A stretch of DNA of 64,000 nt from Arthrobacter sp. FW306-07-I (GTDB taxonomy: Bacteria > Actinomycetota > Actinomycetes > Actinomycetales > Micrococcaceae): the NCBI RefSeq assembly GCF_021800405.1, contig NZ_CP084550.1:806001-870000 (forward strand), read 5' to 3'. The notes under the pieces were generated by a model. That model searched no databases, was not told the origin of the DNA, and saw nothing but the letters and a program-made list of their open reading frames with translations. Of the stretch, positions 48,117-57,307 are shown in pieces. Each line of letters opens with the position of its first letter. Within the stretch, counting starts at the first letter, position 1. A program made the position numbers and the translations under genes.

Positions 48117-48404
48117 TCAGCTGAACCGCTGCGTGTTCCCCAGCTCCGCCTGCGCGTAGGTGGCGGCCGCAGAGGCAAGGGCGGCATTGATGGACGCCAG
48201 CGACGCTTCCACGCGGCCCTGCGTGATGGTCCATTCGGTGACGAGTGCCTGGAAGTTGGTGGCCGCGGAACCCCGCCATGAGCCCTGCAGCTCATCCAGG
48301 CCCCGCTTCATGGTCTGCACGTCAGCGCTGATCCGGTCCACGGTGGCCTGGACGTTGGCCGACTTCAGCTGCAGTAGTTCGGTGTCGACGGAAATGATGC
48401 TCAT
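48117..48404 (-). CDS. WXG100 family protein (ESAT-6-like)
   Basis: 95 residues, the normal size of a WXG100 protein: two helices joined by the WRG turn (SWRGSAA, about residues 42-48), here with Arg in place of the usual Xaa position. These proteins are secreted by type VII (ESX) systems as dimers. No EccC, EccB, EccD or partner WXG gene is in the window, so it is an orphan. The gene is convergent with the RNase HI fusion and stands between it and the two-component genes. Confidence 0.88.
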   Translation of the reverse strand: MSIISVDTELLQLKSANVQATVDRISADVQTMKRGLDELQGSWRGSAATNFQALVTEWTITQGRVEASLASINAALASAAATYAQAELGNTQRFS

Positions 48405-48512
48405 GGCTGTGCCTTTCGCTGCGGCGGGTCCTCAAGGGGTCCCGCGCCCGGCGGGTCCGGGCTGCTGTGACGAGCCTACGGAGCAGTGCCAGGCGGGAGC
48501 CACGGCCACGGG

Positions 48513-50024
48513 TTATATGTGGATAACCGATCCGTCGCTGCCCGCGGCCCGGGCGGTACTGTCGTCAGCGGCGTCCTGCCCGCCGTCGCTGTCACTGCCT
48601 GGTGTGTCGGCACGCCGCGGAAGGCTTACCACCAGGGTTGCGCCCCCGCCGTCGGTCTTTTCCACCCGCACCGTGCCCCCGTGGGATCCCACGATGGCTG
48701 CCACGATGGCAAGGCCCAGTCCGCTGCCGCCCGTCTCCCTGGTCCGGGAAGTGTCCGCCCGGTAGAAGCGTTCAAAGACCTTGGCCGCGTCTTCTTCCGA
48801 GATGCCCGGCCCGTGGTCCCGTACTTCGATGATGGACCGTTCTCCGCCGTCGGTTTGGCGGACCCCGACGGCCAGTTCGATGGGGCTGCCCTCCGGGGTG
48901 TAGCGCAAGGCATTGCCTACGAGGTTTCCCACCACTTGGCGCAGCTTGGCCTCATCACCAAGGACCGGTGCCGGGGCCGCTGCTCCGCCGTCGAGCCCCG
49001 TGAGCGAAATCGCCCTGGAACGGTCGCTGGCCTGGGTGTCCACCACCGCGTCATGGGCAATCAGCTGCAGGTCCACCGGCTTTTGCTGCAGCGGCCGCTG
49101 CTCATCCAGGCGGGCCAGCAGCAGCAGGTCCTCGACCATGGAACCCATGCGCTTGGCTTCGCTTTCGATGCGGCCCATGGCCGTGGCCACGTCCTCGTCC
49201 GTCGCCAGGGCACCGTGGCGGTACAGCTCGGAGAATCCACGGATGGTCACCAGGGGAGTGCGCAGCTCGTGGGACGCGTCAGCGGCAAAGCGGCGCATCC
49301 TGGCCTCCGAGGCGGTCCGCGCCGCGAAGGCGGTCTCGATGTGTGCCAGCATGGCGTTCAGGGAACTGCTCAGCCGGCCCAGCTCGGTGGCAGGGTTTTC
49401 GACTTCCACACGCCGGGAGAGGTCGCCGGCGGCAATGGCGGCGGCTGTCTTCTCCACCCTGGCCAGCGGCCGGAAGGCGCGCGAGACGGTCCAGCTGGCT
49501 ATGAGCGAGGCGAGCAGCAGGGTCAGCAGGCCGACGCCGGTGACCACCAGGGTGGCATGCTTGAGGACGTCGTCGACGCTCTCCAGGGGCAGCCCGATCA
49601 CCACCACGGACGTGGTGGGTCCGTTCTGGACGGTCACCGCCACCACCCGCCAGTTTTCGCCGTCCGTCCCACGGACCTGGAAGGGAGCCAGCTGGAGCGC
49701 CTGTGCCTGTTCCACCGAAATGTTACTGATGTCCGGATGGTCGTCCGGGTCCCCGCCGAAGGTGTACGGCTGCTCACCCGGGGTGAAAAGCATCAGGGAG
49801 TAGTCAGTGGGGATTGGGCTGGGTGCCTGCAGCTGGGTGAACGAGCGTTGTTTCCGGGCAGAGTCGACGGCGGCGTTGAGTTTGTCGTCCACCTGGCCCT
49901 GGAGGTAGGTGTGGAGCAGGGTCAGGGTCACGGCTCCGGTCACCGTCAGGGCCACGATCAGGAGGGCCATGATCATGGCCACCAGCTGCGACCTGAGCGA
50001 GGCCGACTTCCACCGTTTGAGCAA
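48513..50024 (-). CDS. Two-component sensor histidine kinase
   Basis: 503 residues: TM1 at about 14-37, an extracytoplasmic sensor domain (about 38-157), TM2 at about 158-180, HAMP (180-235), HisKA with H252 in ADASHELRTPL, and HATPase_c with N-box (NLVGNALRYTPEG), GPGISEEDA and GGSGLGLAIV. The C-terminal 30 residues are disordered and Asp/Ser/Ala-rich. It phosphorylates the response regulator encoded just upstream, from which it is separated by 2 bp. The signal is unknown; the organisation resembles the TcrY and TrcS types of actinobacteria. Confidence 0.94.
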   Translation of the reverse strand: MLKRWKSASLRSQLVAMIMALLIVALTVTGAVTLTLLHTYLQGQVDDKLNAAVDSARKQRSFTQLQAPSPIPTDYSLMLFTPGEQPYTFGGDPDDHPDISNISVEQAQALQLAPFQVRGTDGENWRVVAVTVQNGPTTSVVVIGLPLESVDDVLKHATLVVTGVGLLTLLLASLIASWTVSRAFRPLARVEKTAAAIAAGDLSRRVEVENPATELGRLSSSLNAMLAHIETAFAARTASEARMRRFAADASHELRTPLVTIRGFSELYRHGALATDEDVATAMGRIESEAKRMGSMVEDLLLLARLDEQRPLQQKPVDLQLIAHDAVVDTQASDRSRAISLTGLDGGAAAPAPVLGDEAKLRQVVGNLVGNALRYTPEGSPIELAVGVRQTDGGERSIIEVRDHGPGISEEDAAKVFERFYRADTSRTRETGGSGLGLAIVAAIVGSHGGTVRVEKTDGGGATLVVSLPRRADTPGSDSDGGQDAADDSTARAAGSDGSVIHI

Positions 50025-50026
50025 GG

Positions 50027-50737
50027 TCAGCGCTTTTCGGCCGTCCGCAGCACGTAGCCCACGCCGCGCTTGGTCTGGATCAGGGCCGGCGCGTCGGGGT
50101 CGATGTCCACCTTCCGCCGCAGGTAGGAGATGTAGGACTCAACAATGGACGCATCGCCATTGAAGTTGTACTCCCAGACGTGGTCCAGGATCTGCGACTT
50201 GGACAGCACCCGGTTGGGATTGAGCATGAGGTAGCGCAGCAGCTTGAACTCCGTGGGGGAGAGCTCGATGACCGTGCCGCCGCGCCGTACTTCGTGGGCG
50301 TCGTCGTCGAGTTCCAGGTCGTCCACGCGGATCACGGCGTCGTCGTCCAGCAGGGGCTGGGTCCGGCGGAGCACCGCCCGGATGCGCGCCACCACTTCAT
50401 CCAGGCTGAAGGGCTTGGTGACGTAATCGTCCCCGCCCACGGTCAGTCCGGTGACTTTGTCCTCGGTGTCGTCCTTTGCCGTCAGGAAGAGGACGGGAAA
50501 GTGCTTCCCGGAGGCGCGGAGCCGGCGGGTGACAGTAAATCCGTCCATGTCGGGGAGCATGACGTCAAGCACGGCCAGGTCAGGGGCGTGGGTGTCGGCC
50601 GCGGCCAGGGCATCGCGCCCGTTTGCTGCGGAGACCACTTCAAAGCCGGCGAACCGCAGTGACGTGGAAAGGAGCTCGCGGATGTTGGGTTCATCATCAA
50701 CGACGAGCAGCCTGGCTTCTGGACCGTTCTTGTTCAT
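50027..50737 (-). CDS. OmpR/PhoP family response regulator
   Basis: 236 residues. The receiver domain (about 8-125) has D13/D14, the phospho-acceptor D58 (LDVMLPD), T86 and K108 (VTKPF); the winged-helix DNA-binding domain (about 140-232) ends with the GVGYVL motif. I place the start at the ATG at 50737 (MNKNGPEA). It precedes its sensor kinase by 2 bp, so they are one operon. A nested set of inverted repeats just upstream (50741-50797) may be its own binding site. Confidence 0.94.
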   Translation of the reverse strand: MNKNGPEARLLVVDDEPNIRELLSTSLRFAGFEVVSAANGRDALAAADTHAPDLAVLDVMLPDMDGFTVTRRLRASGKHFPVLFLTAKDDTEDKVTGLTVGGDDYVTKPFSLDEVVARIRAVLRRTQPLLDDDAVIRVDDLELDDDAHEVRRGGTVIELSPTEFKLLRYLMLNPNRVLSKSQILDHVWEYNFNGDASIVESYISYLRRKVDIDPDAPALIQTKRGVGYVLRTAEKR

Positions 50738-50740
50738 GCT

Positions 50741-50797
50741 CCCATCATGCTCCCAGTCTCTGGGAGTTGTCTGGATATGCGTTGTGAGCATGATGGG
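50741..50797. promoter_or_regulatory. Nested inverted repeats upstream of the response regulator
   Basis: CCCATCATGCTC (50741-50752) pairs with GAGCATGATGGG (50786-50797), a perfect 12-bp inverted repeat. Inside it CTCCCAG (50750-50756) pairs with CTGGGAG (50760-50766). The 67-bp gap between the DUF427 stop and the regulator start is nearly filled. It may be an autoregulatory site or a terminator for DUF427. Confidence 0.65.
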
Positions 50798-50804
50798 CTT
50801 GGCC

Positions 50805-51305
50805 TTACCAGCCCATGGTTCCCGGTTCCCCCTTGAACGGGCCCACAACCCTGCTGGTGATCCAGCCGCCGTAGAAGCGGCCCGGCTGTGCAGTGACCCG
50901 CTCACCGTCCACCTCGCAGTAGTCCATCCGGCCCGGGTAGACGGCAACCCTGCCGGCCAGCGCCTCAAAACCTGGCGCCGGCTCGGGGTAGGACCACGCG
51001 GCGCTGTCCGCTTCCTTCCCGCCGCCGCAGACGGTCAGGTACTTCGCAGCGCCCTTGAACTCGCAGAAGCTGCTGCCCGAGGACGGCTCCAGCGCGCCGG
51101 CGGCAAATGCCGACTCGAGGACGTAGTACACGGGCGGGTGGCTGGTCTCCAGGACCCGCAGTGAATCCGTGGTGTCGAGGATCAGCTCCCCGCCCAGGAC
51201 AATGCGGATGCGCTCGCTGCTGGCTTCGATCCGGGGCGGGCGGGGGTAGTCCCACACCGATTCCTGCCCAGGGCCGGGGGTGGCACGAACGATTCTTGTA
51301 GTCAT
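50805..51305 (-). CDS. DUF427 domain protein
   Basis: 166 residues of DUF427, a small beta-rich family found widely in actinobacteria and sometimes linked to nucleotide or carbohydrate metabolism without proof. Typical features are VWDYPRPPRIE near the N-terminus, ETSHPPVYYVLE in the middle and the AAWSYPEPAPGFEALAGRVAVYPGRMD segment. The gene is 67 bp upstream of the response regulator on the same strand and may share its transcript. It is divergent from the small protein and FHA gene. Confidence 0.88.
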   Translation of the reverse strand: MTTRIVRATPGPGQESVWDYPRPPRIEASSERIRIVLGGELILDTTDSLRVLETSHPPVYYVLESAFAAGALEPSSGSSFCEFKGAAKYLTVCGGGKEADSAAWSYPEPAPGFEALAGRVAVYPGRMDYCEVDGERVTAQPGRFYGGWITSRVVGPFKGEPGTMGW

Positions 51306-51549
51306 ACCTACAGTCTGAGTCCAGCCGCCCCTTTGTGCATCAGGGAACCCAATTCGTGGAAAGAACGTTCAGCCCCTGCCGTCTTCCGCAGCCTGTGGCG
51401 CCGGAATACAGTGATGCTTGCCGGGCACCTGCGCCCGGCGCACCAGCGTTCCAACGGTTCCCCCGGAGTGCATGCATCCGCCGCCGGGAGCCGCGCCAAC
51501 ACCGGTAGTTATTGGATAGTTCCTGACCCAATGAAGGGGATAGATCATC

Positions 51550-51807
51550 ATGACTGACTTGAGCGCCACCGAAAACGCAGCCGCAGGCGACCGCACGATC
51601 CGGGACTGGGCAGACCTTGCCGAGGAGATGTGGTCCTATCTCACTGGCAAGGGTGCAGCGATCAATTACCAGTTCATCGACATGACCGTCGAAGTTCCGC
51701 GGGATATTGGCCCCGACGCGCCGCGTGCCACCTGGAAGCTCAATGGCAGCCTGCGGGTCACCACCAGCGACCGGGACGTTTCCGGGCCGGACGCGAACCG
51801 CGGCTGA
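51550..51807 (+). CDS. Small conserved-looking hypothetical protein
   Basis: 85 residues. MTDLSATENAAAGDRTIRDWADLAEEMWSYLTGKGAAINYQFIDMTVEVP has good coding character and a plausible ribosome site (AAGGGG) 11 nt upstream. The FHA-domain gene begins 5 bp after the stop, so they form an operon. I do not recognise a family. The fold is probably mixed alpha/beta with an N-terminal helix and C-terminal strands. A partner of the FHA protein is a reasonable inference. Confidence 0.7.
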   Translation: MTDLSATENAAAGDRTIRDWADLAEEMWSYLTGKGAAINYQFIDMTVEVPRDIGPDAPRATWKLNGSLRVTTSDRDVSGPDANRG

Positions 51808-51812
51808 CCAAA

Positions 51813-52682
51813 ATGGCGGAGAACCGTCTGGACGTTGATCTGGACTTTTCGTACACCGACGAATCCGGTGCGGTCACATCGGGCAGGGCCAGGGCCGCGG
51901 GAACGGAAGTGACGGTGTCCCTTGAGGGGCTGGCGCCGTTGACCGGCAGCGGCCTGCCGTCGCTGGATGAGGTCAAGCCGCTGGCGGAGATGCTCGCCCG
52001 CAAGGGGCTGACCGTCACCCTGGCCGGCCCCGACGGCAACATCGTCAGCCTGGGCAAGGTGGACAGCCCTGCTTCGCAGCGGCTGGTGACGCGCTCACCC
52101 CACATCAAGCTGGGCAAACTCGGCTCCCTGCTCCCGCTGGTCAGGCAGGGCAGGCGTGGGTCCAAGGGGGTACCGCTGCTGCCGCCGTCCACACCTTTGC
52201 CATTGGTCCCCACGGTCCAGCGGAACATTGTCCGCCGCATTACCACCACCCATTACGCCAGGGGTGGCGGACGGCCGCGCCTGATCTTCGTCCAGGACGC
52301 GGCCACGTGGACGGGGCAGATTCCGCGGGAGGTAGCCCTCACGGGAGATGTCACGACCATCGGCAGCGGCGATGGATCCGATGTCCAGCTGGAGGGTTTG
52401 GAGGCACTCCACGCCGAAATTGTGCACGACGACCAGGACGAATACGTGCTGGTACCGCATGCGGACGTCAGCGGCAGTGTCCGCCGCAACGGGCCCTCCG
52501 TGCTGCGGACAGGTGCCAGGATGCAAATGGGGCAGTGGTGCCTGGCATTTTTCCGGGAGGAATTCGCTGACCACGGACGTCCCTTTGGCGGGCGCAGCGG
52601 CGGGGAACTTGCCTACGAACGCCCCCAGCTGGACCCGCGGACAGGAACCATGGAGCGGGACAGCTCGGAATACATCCGCTAG
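51813..52682 (+). CDS. FHA-domain-like protein
   Basis: 289 residues. The C-terminal part (about residues 175-270) has the FHA layout: TTIGSGDGSDVQLEGLEALHAEIVHDDQDEYVLVPHADVSGSVRRNGPSVLRTG, with the GS...H and N-G turns that bind phosphothreonine. The N-terminal 170 residues form an unrecognised domain with a basic middle section. FHA proteins read Ser/Thr kinase signals. The ATG at 51813 is 5 bp after the small upstream protein. No kinase gene is in the window. Confidence 0.75.
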   Translation: MAENRLDVDLDFSYTDESGAVTSGRARAAGTEVTVSLEGLAPLTGSGLPSLDEVKPLAEMLARKGLTVTLAGPDGNIVSLGKVDSPASQRLVTRSPHIKLGKLGSLLPLVRQGRRGSKGVPLLPPSTPLPLVPTVQRNIVRRITTTHYARGGGRPRLIFVQDAATWTGQIPREVALTGDVTTIGSGDGSDVQLEGLEALHAEIVHDDQDEYVLVPHADVSGSVRRNGPSVLRTGARMQMGQWCLAFFREEFADHGRPFGGRSGGELAYERPQLDPRTGTMERDSSEYIR

Positions 52683-52700
52683 GAGGGCGCCCGCGGCGGA

Positions 52701-54347
52701 TCAGTCGGCTGCGGCAACGTCCTTGGCGTCCATGATCCGGTACGCATACCCCTGCTCTGCCAGGAACCTCTGGCGCTTGGCGGCGAAGTCCTGGTCCAGG
52801 GTGTCGCGTGCCACGAGGGAGTAGAAGCGCGCCGCCCGGCCGTCTTTCTTGGGCCGCAGCAGCCGGCCCAGCCGTTGGGCCTCCTCCTGCCGGGATCCAA
52901 AGGAGCCCGAGACCTGGATGGCCACCGAAGCCTCAGGCAGGTCGATGGAGAAGTTGGCCACCTTGGACACCACCAGGGTTTGCAGTTCTCCCGCGCGGAA
53001 CAAATCAAAGAGCTTCTGCCGTACCTTGACCGACGTGTCGCCCTTGATGACGGGCGCCTCCAGGCGCTCGCCGAGCTCATCCAGCTGGTCGATGTACTGG
53101 CCGATCACCAGCAGCTGTTCACCCGTGTGCCGGGCCACCAGTTCCTCCACCACCCGGGTCTTGGATTCGGAGGTGGCGCAGAGCCGGTACTTGTCGGCGT
53201 CATCGGCCATGGCGTAGGCGACGCGTTCGTCCTTGGGCAGGTCCACCCGGACCTCAACGCAGTCCGCGGGTGCGATGTAGCCCTGGGACTCGATGTCCTT
53301 CCACGGCGCGTCGTACCGTTTGGGACCGATCAGGCTGAAAACCTCGCCTTCGCGGCCGTCCTCCCGGACCAGGGTGGCAGTCAGCCCAAGCCGCCGGCGC
53401 GCCTGCAGGTCTGCGGTCATCCGGAAGATCGGTGCCGGAAGGAGGTGGACCTCGTCATAGATGATCAGTCCCCAGTCATGGCCGTCCACCAGTTCCAGAT
53501 GGGGATAGATGCCGCCCCGCTTGGTGGTGAGCACCTGGTAGGTGGCGATGGTTACCGGCCGCACCTCCTTGAGGGCGCCGGAGTATTCACCCACCTCTTC
53601 CTCGGTAAGGGAGGTGCGCCGGAGCAGTTCGTCCTTCCACTGCCGGGCGGCCACGGTGTTGGTGACCAGGATCAGTGTTGTGGTGGAACCGGTGGCCATG
53701 GCCGCGGCGCCCACCAGGGTTTTGCCGGCGCCACAGGGCAGCACGACTACCCCGCTGCCGCCCGCCCAGAAGTTCTCGCTGGCCAGGCGCTGATACGGCC
53801 GGAGCTGCCACCCGTCTTCATTGAGCGAAATCAGGTGCGGGGTGCCGTCCACATAACCGGCCAAGTCCTCCGCGGGCCAGCCGAGCTTCAGCAGCAGCTG
53901 CTTGAGCTGCCCCCGCTGCGAGGCGTGCACCACTACCGTCTCGCCGTCGATCCTGGGTCCCAGCAGCGGGGCGATCTTCTTGGCCCGGATCACTTCCTCC
54001 AGGACGGGATAGTCATCGGTCCGCATGACCAGCCCGTGGCGGGGGTCCTTTTCCAGGCGCAGCCGGCCGTACCGGGACATGGTTTCGTCGACATCGATCA
54101 GCAGTGAATGCGGCACAGGGAAGCGGGAGTATTTCAGCAGCGCGTCCAGTACCTTTTCGGCGTCCAGCCCGGCGGCACGGGCGTTCCACAGGCCCAGCGG
54201 GGTAAGCCGGTAGCTGTGCATGTGCTCGGGCGCACGTTCCAGCTCGGCGAAGGGCGCAATGGCGTGCCGGGCTTCGGTGGCCAGCTCGTGGTCCACCTCG
54301 AGGAGGATGGTCTTGTCGCTTTGGACGATCAGGGGTCCGTCGGTCAC
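52701..54347 (-). CDS. XPB-type DNA repair helicase
   Basis: 548 residues of the actinobacterial/archaeal XPB family (superfamily 2). The N-terminal damage-recognition domain (about 1-170) is followed by helicase domain 1 with CGAGKT (Walker A) and YDEVH (DEVH box), and helicase domain 2 with QRLGRLLRPK. It unwinds DNA in repair and possibly transcription-coupled repair. The stop is 18 bp from the FHA gene, convergent. The start is 13 bp after the helicase-associated protein, so they form an operon on the minus strand. Confidence 0.95.
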   Translation of the reverse strand: MTDGPLIVQSDKTILLEVDHELATEARHAIAPFAELERAPEHMHSYRLTPLGLWNARAAGLDAEKVLDALLKYSRFPVPHSLLIDVDETMSRYGRLRLEKDPRHGLVMRTDDYPVLEEVIRAKKIAPLLGPRIDGETVVVHASQRGQLKQLLLKLGWPAEDLAGYVDGTPHLISLNEDGWQLRPYQRLASENFWAGGSGVVVLPCGAGKTLVGAAAMATGSTTTLILVTNTVAARQWKDELLRRTSLTEEEVGEYSGALKEVRPVTIATYQVLTTKRGGIYPHLELVDGHDWGLIIYDEVHLLPAPIFRMTADLQARRRLGLTATLVREDGREGEVFSLIGPKRYDAPWKDIESQGYIAPADCVEVRVDLPKDERVAYAMADDADKYRLCATSESKTRVVEELVARHTGEQLLVIGQYIDQLDELGERLEAPVIKGDTSVKVRQKLFDLFRAGELQTLVVSKVANFSIDLPEASVAIQVSGSFGSRQEEAQRLGRLLRPKKDGRAARFYSLVARDTLDQDFAAKRQRFLAEQGYAYRIMDAKDVAAAD

Positions 54348-54360
54348 GCGGGGGAATCCT

Positions 54361-56838
54361 TTACTGGCGCAGTTCCTCTGCGGCCTCGATGTCGATGATG
54401 CGGTGGACGGACAGGACCCGTTCGGTGTCCTTGGCCGGATCGAACACGCGGACCCTGCCCCCGCTTACTGATAGCGGAACAACAACTTCCAGGCTGGCAT
54501 TCCCCAGGTTGTCCACCACGTTCATGTTGATCCGCTGCTTGAGCCGGATGGCCCTTTGCAGCGCCTCAAGTCCCAGCTGGGTGGCGACCTCGCTGCCGCT
54601 CGCTGCTCCGGGGTGGTGCCCGACGGCGGTGCCGGCTTGCCGCAGCACGTCCAGCTGCGCTTCCACTTCCTCAGCCGCGGGCGCCATCCGCGGGGCGGTG
54701 TACACCGGGCGCAGGCTCTCCTGGGGTGCAGCGGACCGGCGGAGGTGCGCTGCGGGTTCGGCGCCGTCCACCGACGGCGAGAGGCCCAGGCTGCGGAGCA
54801 CGGCGGCAAGCTCGCGGGGCGGCGCGGAGGACGCGACAACCGTGGGGGCCAGCCTGACGAGGCCCAACTGGGCAGCCTTCGGTCCCGCCAGCAGGTCCGT
54901 AAGCGCGGTTTCATCCTCACTGTGGATGAAGCTCGCAGCCTGGCCTACGTGCAGCCTGCCGTGCCGCGAAGCGGTGTCCTCCACCAGGTACTGCAGCGGC
55001 TGGGGAACCGCCGTGGCCGAGTGCTCCCGGAGGAACGCCAGCAGGCCGGCGGCGTCGTAGCCGCCGTCCAGTGCGCGTTTGATCGACTCCGCGGAGAACC
55101 GGTAAATGGTGGCAGGACCCTGCCCCTCGGCGTCGGCCATTCCCTGGAGCTGTTCCGTCAGTGCAGGGGAGAGGTAACCGGGAGCAACAGCGGTCAGGTC
55201 AGCCTGCAGCAGCACGTGGTTCAGGGCGGCGGGCAGATGTTCGCCCAGAATGGCAAGGGCGGCATCGGGGTCGTCCTCCGCGAAGGCGCTCCCCAGCTGG
55301 CTCAGGGCCCCGGAGCCCACCAGGCCCAGCATTTCAGCCTCGGCAAGGACGCCCCGGATCAGGGAACTGAACCGCCGGGCCATCCGCGGCTGGGACCATT
55401 CGGCGCGCTGCAGCACCGCGGCGGCATCAAGGACGGGCGCGCCACCGTCGCCGTCCTCGGCTTCCCGCGTCAGCTCAAGCAGGATTTCCAGGATGCGTTT
55501 GCGGACAACCGGGGCATCCGGGCGCTGGGCCCCCGCGGACAAGGCGGCGATGGTGGTGCCGGAGGCCGAGCGGGCGGCCGCCGCCCCAGGCGCTGAATTG
55601 ACGGGTTGGCCCACCATGGAGGGCACGCGCTCGCTGGCCAGCCAGGCGTTCACCAGCCACAGCCATTGTTCCTGCCGGGGCAGGACCAGCCACTCCAGTT
55701 CCGGCGGCTGCACCCACGATGACGAATCGACGTCGAGGCGGATCAGGCCGGCCAGGCCGCACAGCTCCAGCAGCCGGCCCACCGCGCCCTGGTCAATGCG
55801 CAGCTGGTCGGACAGCCGCCGCAGCTCGCGGACGCCCACGCCCCCGCTTCGCAGGGTGGCCAGCGGCTGCGTCTTAACCGCATGCAACAGTTCGGAGACC
55901 AGCCGAAGGGTTTCGGAAATAGCACTCAGGGCCGCATTCCTGCGCAGCGCCGCGGTGGTGCGGCCAAGTTCGGCAACCGGCGGTGAAAGGGTGAAGTCAT
56001 TGATGATTGCGCCGCCGCGCAGTGCCAGTCCCACGCTGTGCGGCAGCTCAACGTGCGCCGCGTCCAGCGGCACCAGCAGCCCGCGTGCAAGGAGCCAGTC
56101 CACGGGCCCGACGTCGGCCCCCTCCGTGGCGACCGAGGCTTTCCGTTGCGCCTGGGGGACGGCACCCATGGCCCAGTTCCGGAACTTGGCAAGCAGCGCC
56201 GTCGTCCGCTCCGGGGCCTTGGCCAGGATGTCCTGCAGGGCTTCGGGGGACGATGTCCAGTGCTGAAGCGCCAGAGCCGCCTCCATCGGCGTGGTGGCGC
56301 CGTGGATCGCGAACCCGCTGCGGTGCAGCTCGGCGACCAGCCGCACCGCCCGTTGCGCGAAGGCCGGCTGAAGGCGGACCAGCTCCGTGTAGCTCCGCCC
56401 CAGCCCTGCCGGGTAGATGCCCACCACGTCCTTGAGCGAGCCCACCGGCAGGAAGAATTGCTGGTCGGCCGCGGCAGGGGTGCCGTGCGGGGGAGCGGCG
56501 GGGTGCACCAGGGCAAGCTCCTGCAGGGTGCCGATGATCTGCTCAACGACTGCCGGCGAGGAACCGCGGATCAGCTGGTGCAGGCCTTCCGCCGAGGCGC
56601 TGTGCCCGGTGTCCGTGTTGGTGCAGAGGTGCAGGGTCTCCAGGACCTGCATCTGCGGGCGGTTGAGCCGCTCGAGGGCGCGCTGGACGCTGACACGGGA
56701 AGTGGCGCGCGCCGCCAACGCCGCGAAATCCGGAACGGAGGGGGAGATGAGGTCCGGCCGCGCGGCGAACAACGCCCGCAGCGAATCGTCGCTGCGTGCC
56801 TCCAGTTCCATGCCAAGCGCGCGAATAAGGGACATCAC
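54361..56838 (-). CDS. Helicase-associated domain protein (partner of XPB)
   Basis: 825 residues of the large actinobacterial family annotated as helicase C-terminal/helicase-associated (WYL-adjacent XPB partner). It is mostly helical and has repeated winged-helix-like segments; no Walker A is visible. The C-terminal 150 residues (about 650-825: LRSLGLSPSVDGAE..., NASLEVVVPLSVSGGRVRVFDPAKDTERVLSVHRI) look like a DNA- or nucleotide-binding domain with WYL-like character. It lies 13 bp upstream of the XPB gene on the same strand, a pairing conserved in actinobacteria. Function is inferred from context. Confidence 0.8.
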   Translation of the reverse strand: MMSLIRALGMELEARSDDSLRALFAARPDLISPSVPDFAALAARATSRVSVQRALERLNRPQMQVLETLHLCTNTDTGHSASAEGLHQLIRGSSPAVVEQIIGTLQELALVHPAAPPHGTPAAADQQFFLPVGSLKDVVGIYPAGLGRSYTELVRLQPAFAQRAVRLVAELHRSGFAIHGATTPMEAALALQHWTSSPEALQDILAKAPERTTALLAKFRNWAMGAVPQAQRKASVATEGADVGPVDWLLARGLLVPLDAAHVELPHSVGLALRGGAIINDFTLSPPVAELGRTTAALRRNAALSAISETLRLVSELLHAVKTQPLATLRSGGVGVRELRRLSDQLRIDQGAVGRLLELCGLAGLIRLDVDSSSWVQPPELEWLVLPRQEQWLWLVNAWLASERVPSMVGQPVNSAPGAAAARSASGTTIAALSAGAQRPDAPVVRKRILEILLELTREAEDGDGGAPVLDAAAVLQRAEWSQPRMARRFSSLIRGVLAEAEMLGLVGSGALSQLGSAFAEDDPDAALAILGEHLPAALNHVLLQADLTAVAPGYLSPALTEQLQGMADAEGQGPATIYRFSAESIKRALDGGYDAAGLLAFLREHSATAVPQPLQYLVEDTASRHGRLHVGQAASFIHSEDETALTDLLAGPKAAQLGLVRLAPTVVASSAPPRELAAVLRSLGLSPSVDGAEPAAHLRRSAAPQESLRPVYTAPRMAPAAEEVEAQLDVLRQAGTAVGHHPGAASGSEVATQLGLEALQRAIRLKQRINMNVVDNLGNASLEVVVPLSVSGGRVRVFDPAKDTERVLSVHRIIDIEAAEELRQ

Positions 56839-56845
56839 TCCAACG

Positions 56846-57079
56846 TTACCGCCGCTCAGCCTTTCCCGCCCGCCGACGGGCGGCGACGCCGTCCAGGACC
56901 ACTACCAGCATCAGGATGAAGGCCACCGGGAGGCCGTACAGCGCGGAGTAGGTGACCCACGTGGGGGCCACCGACCCGGTGAAGGCAAGCGCCATGACCA
57001 TCCCTACGGCTATGAGGGACAGCACGGCAATAACAGCGGCGAGGACCATCAGCGGCCGCCGGTAACGCGAAGGAGTCAT
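56846..57079 (-). CDS. Small two-helix membrane protein
   Basis: 77 residues: a basic N-terminus (MTPSRYRRP), two membrane segments (about 10-33 and 43-64), and a basic C-terminus rich in Arg and Lys. It begins 7 bp before the helicase-associated gene on the same strand, so it may be the first gene of that operon. Topology by the positive-inside rule puts both ends in the cytoplasm. No family is recognised. Confidence 0.65.
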   Translation of the reverse strand: MTPSRYRRPLMVLAAVIAVLSLIAVGMVMALAFTGSVAPTWVTYSALYGLPVAFILMLVVVLDGVAARRRAGKAERR

Positions 57080-57307
57080 GGACGTAACGCTACAGCGGCT
57101 GCATTGGTGGGGTTAAACACTCCCGGCGCCCTTGCGCCTGCGGCGGAACAGTGCTGGGGAAAGCGTAATGAGGGCATCCGGCAGGATAACCTTGAAGGAT
57201 ACAGACCAACACGGTTTGCGCTTGCCATACCTTGAACCCGCACAACAATGCGGATGCGGTGGCAGGCGGCCGTGTCTCATGACAGCAGAACGAAGAAGGT
57301 TGATTAC

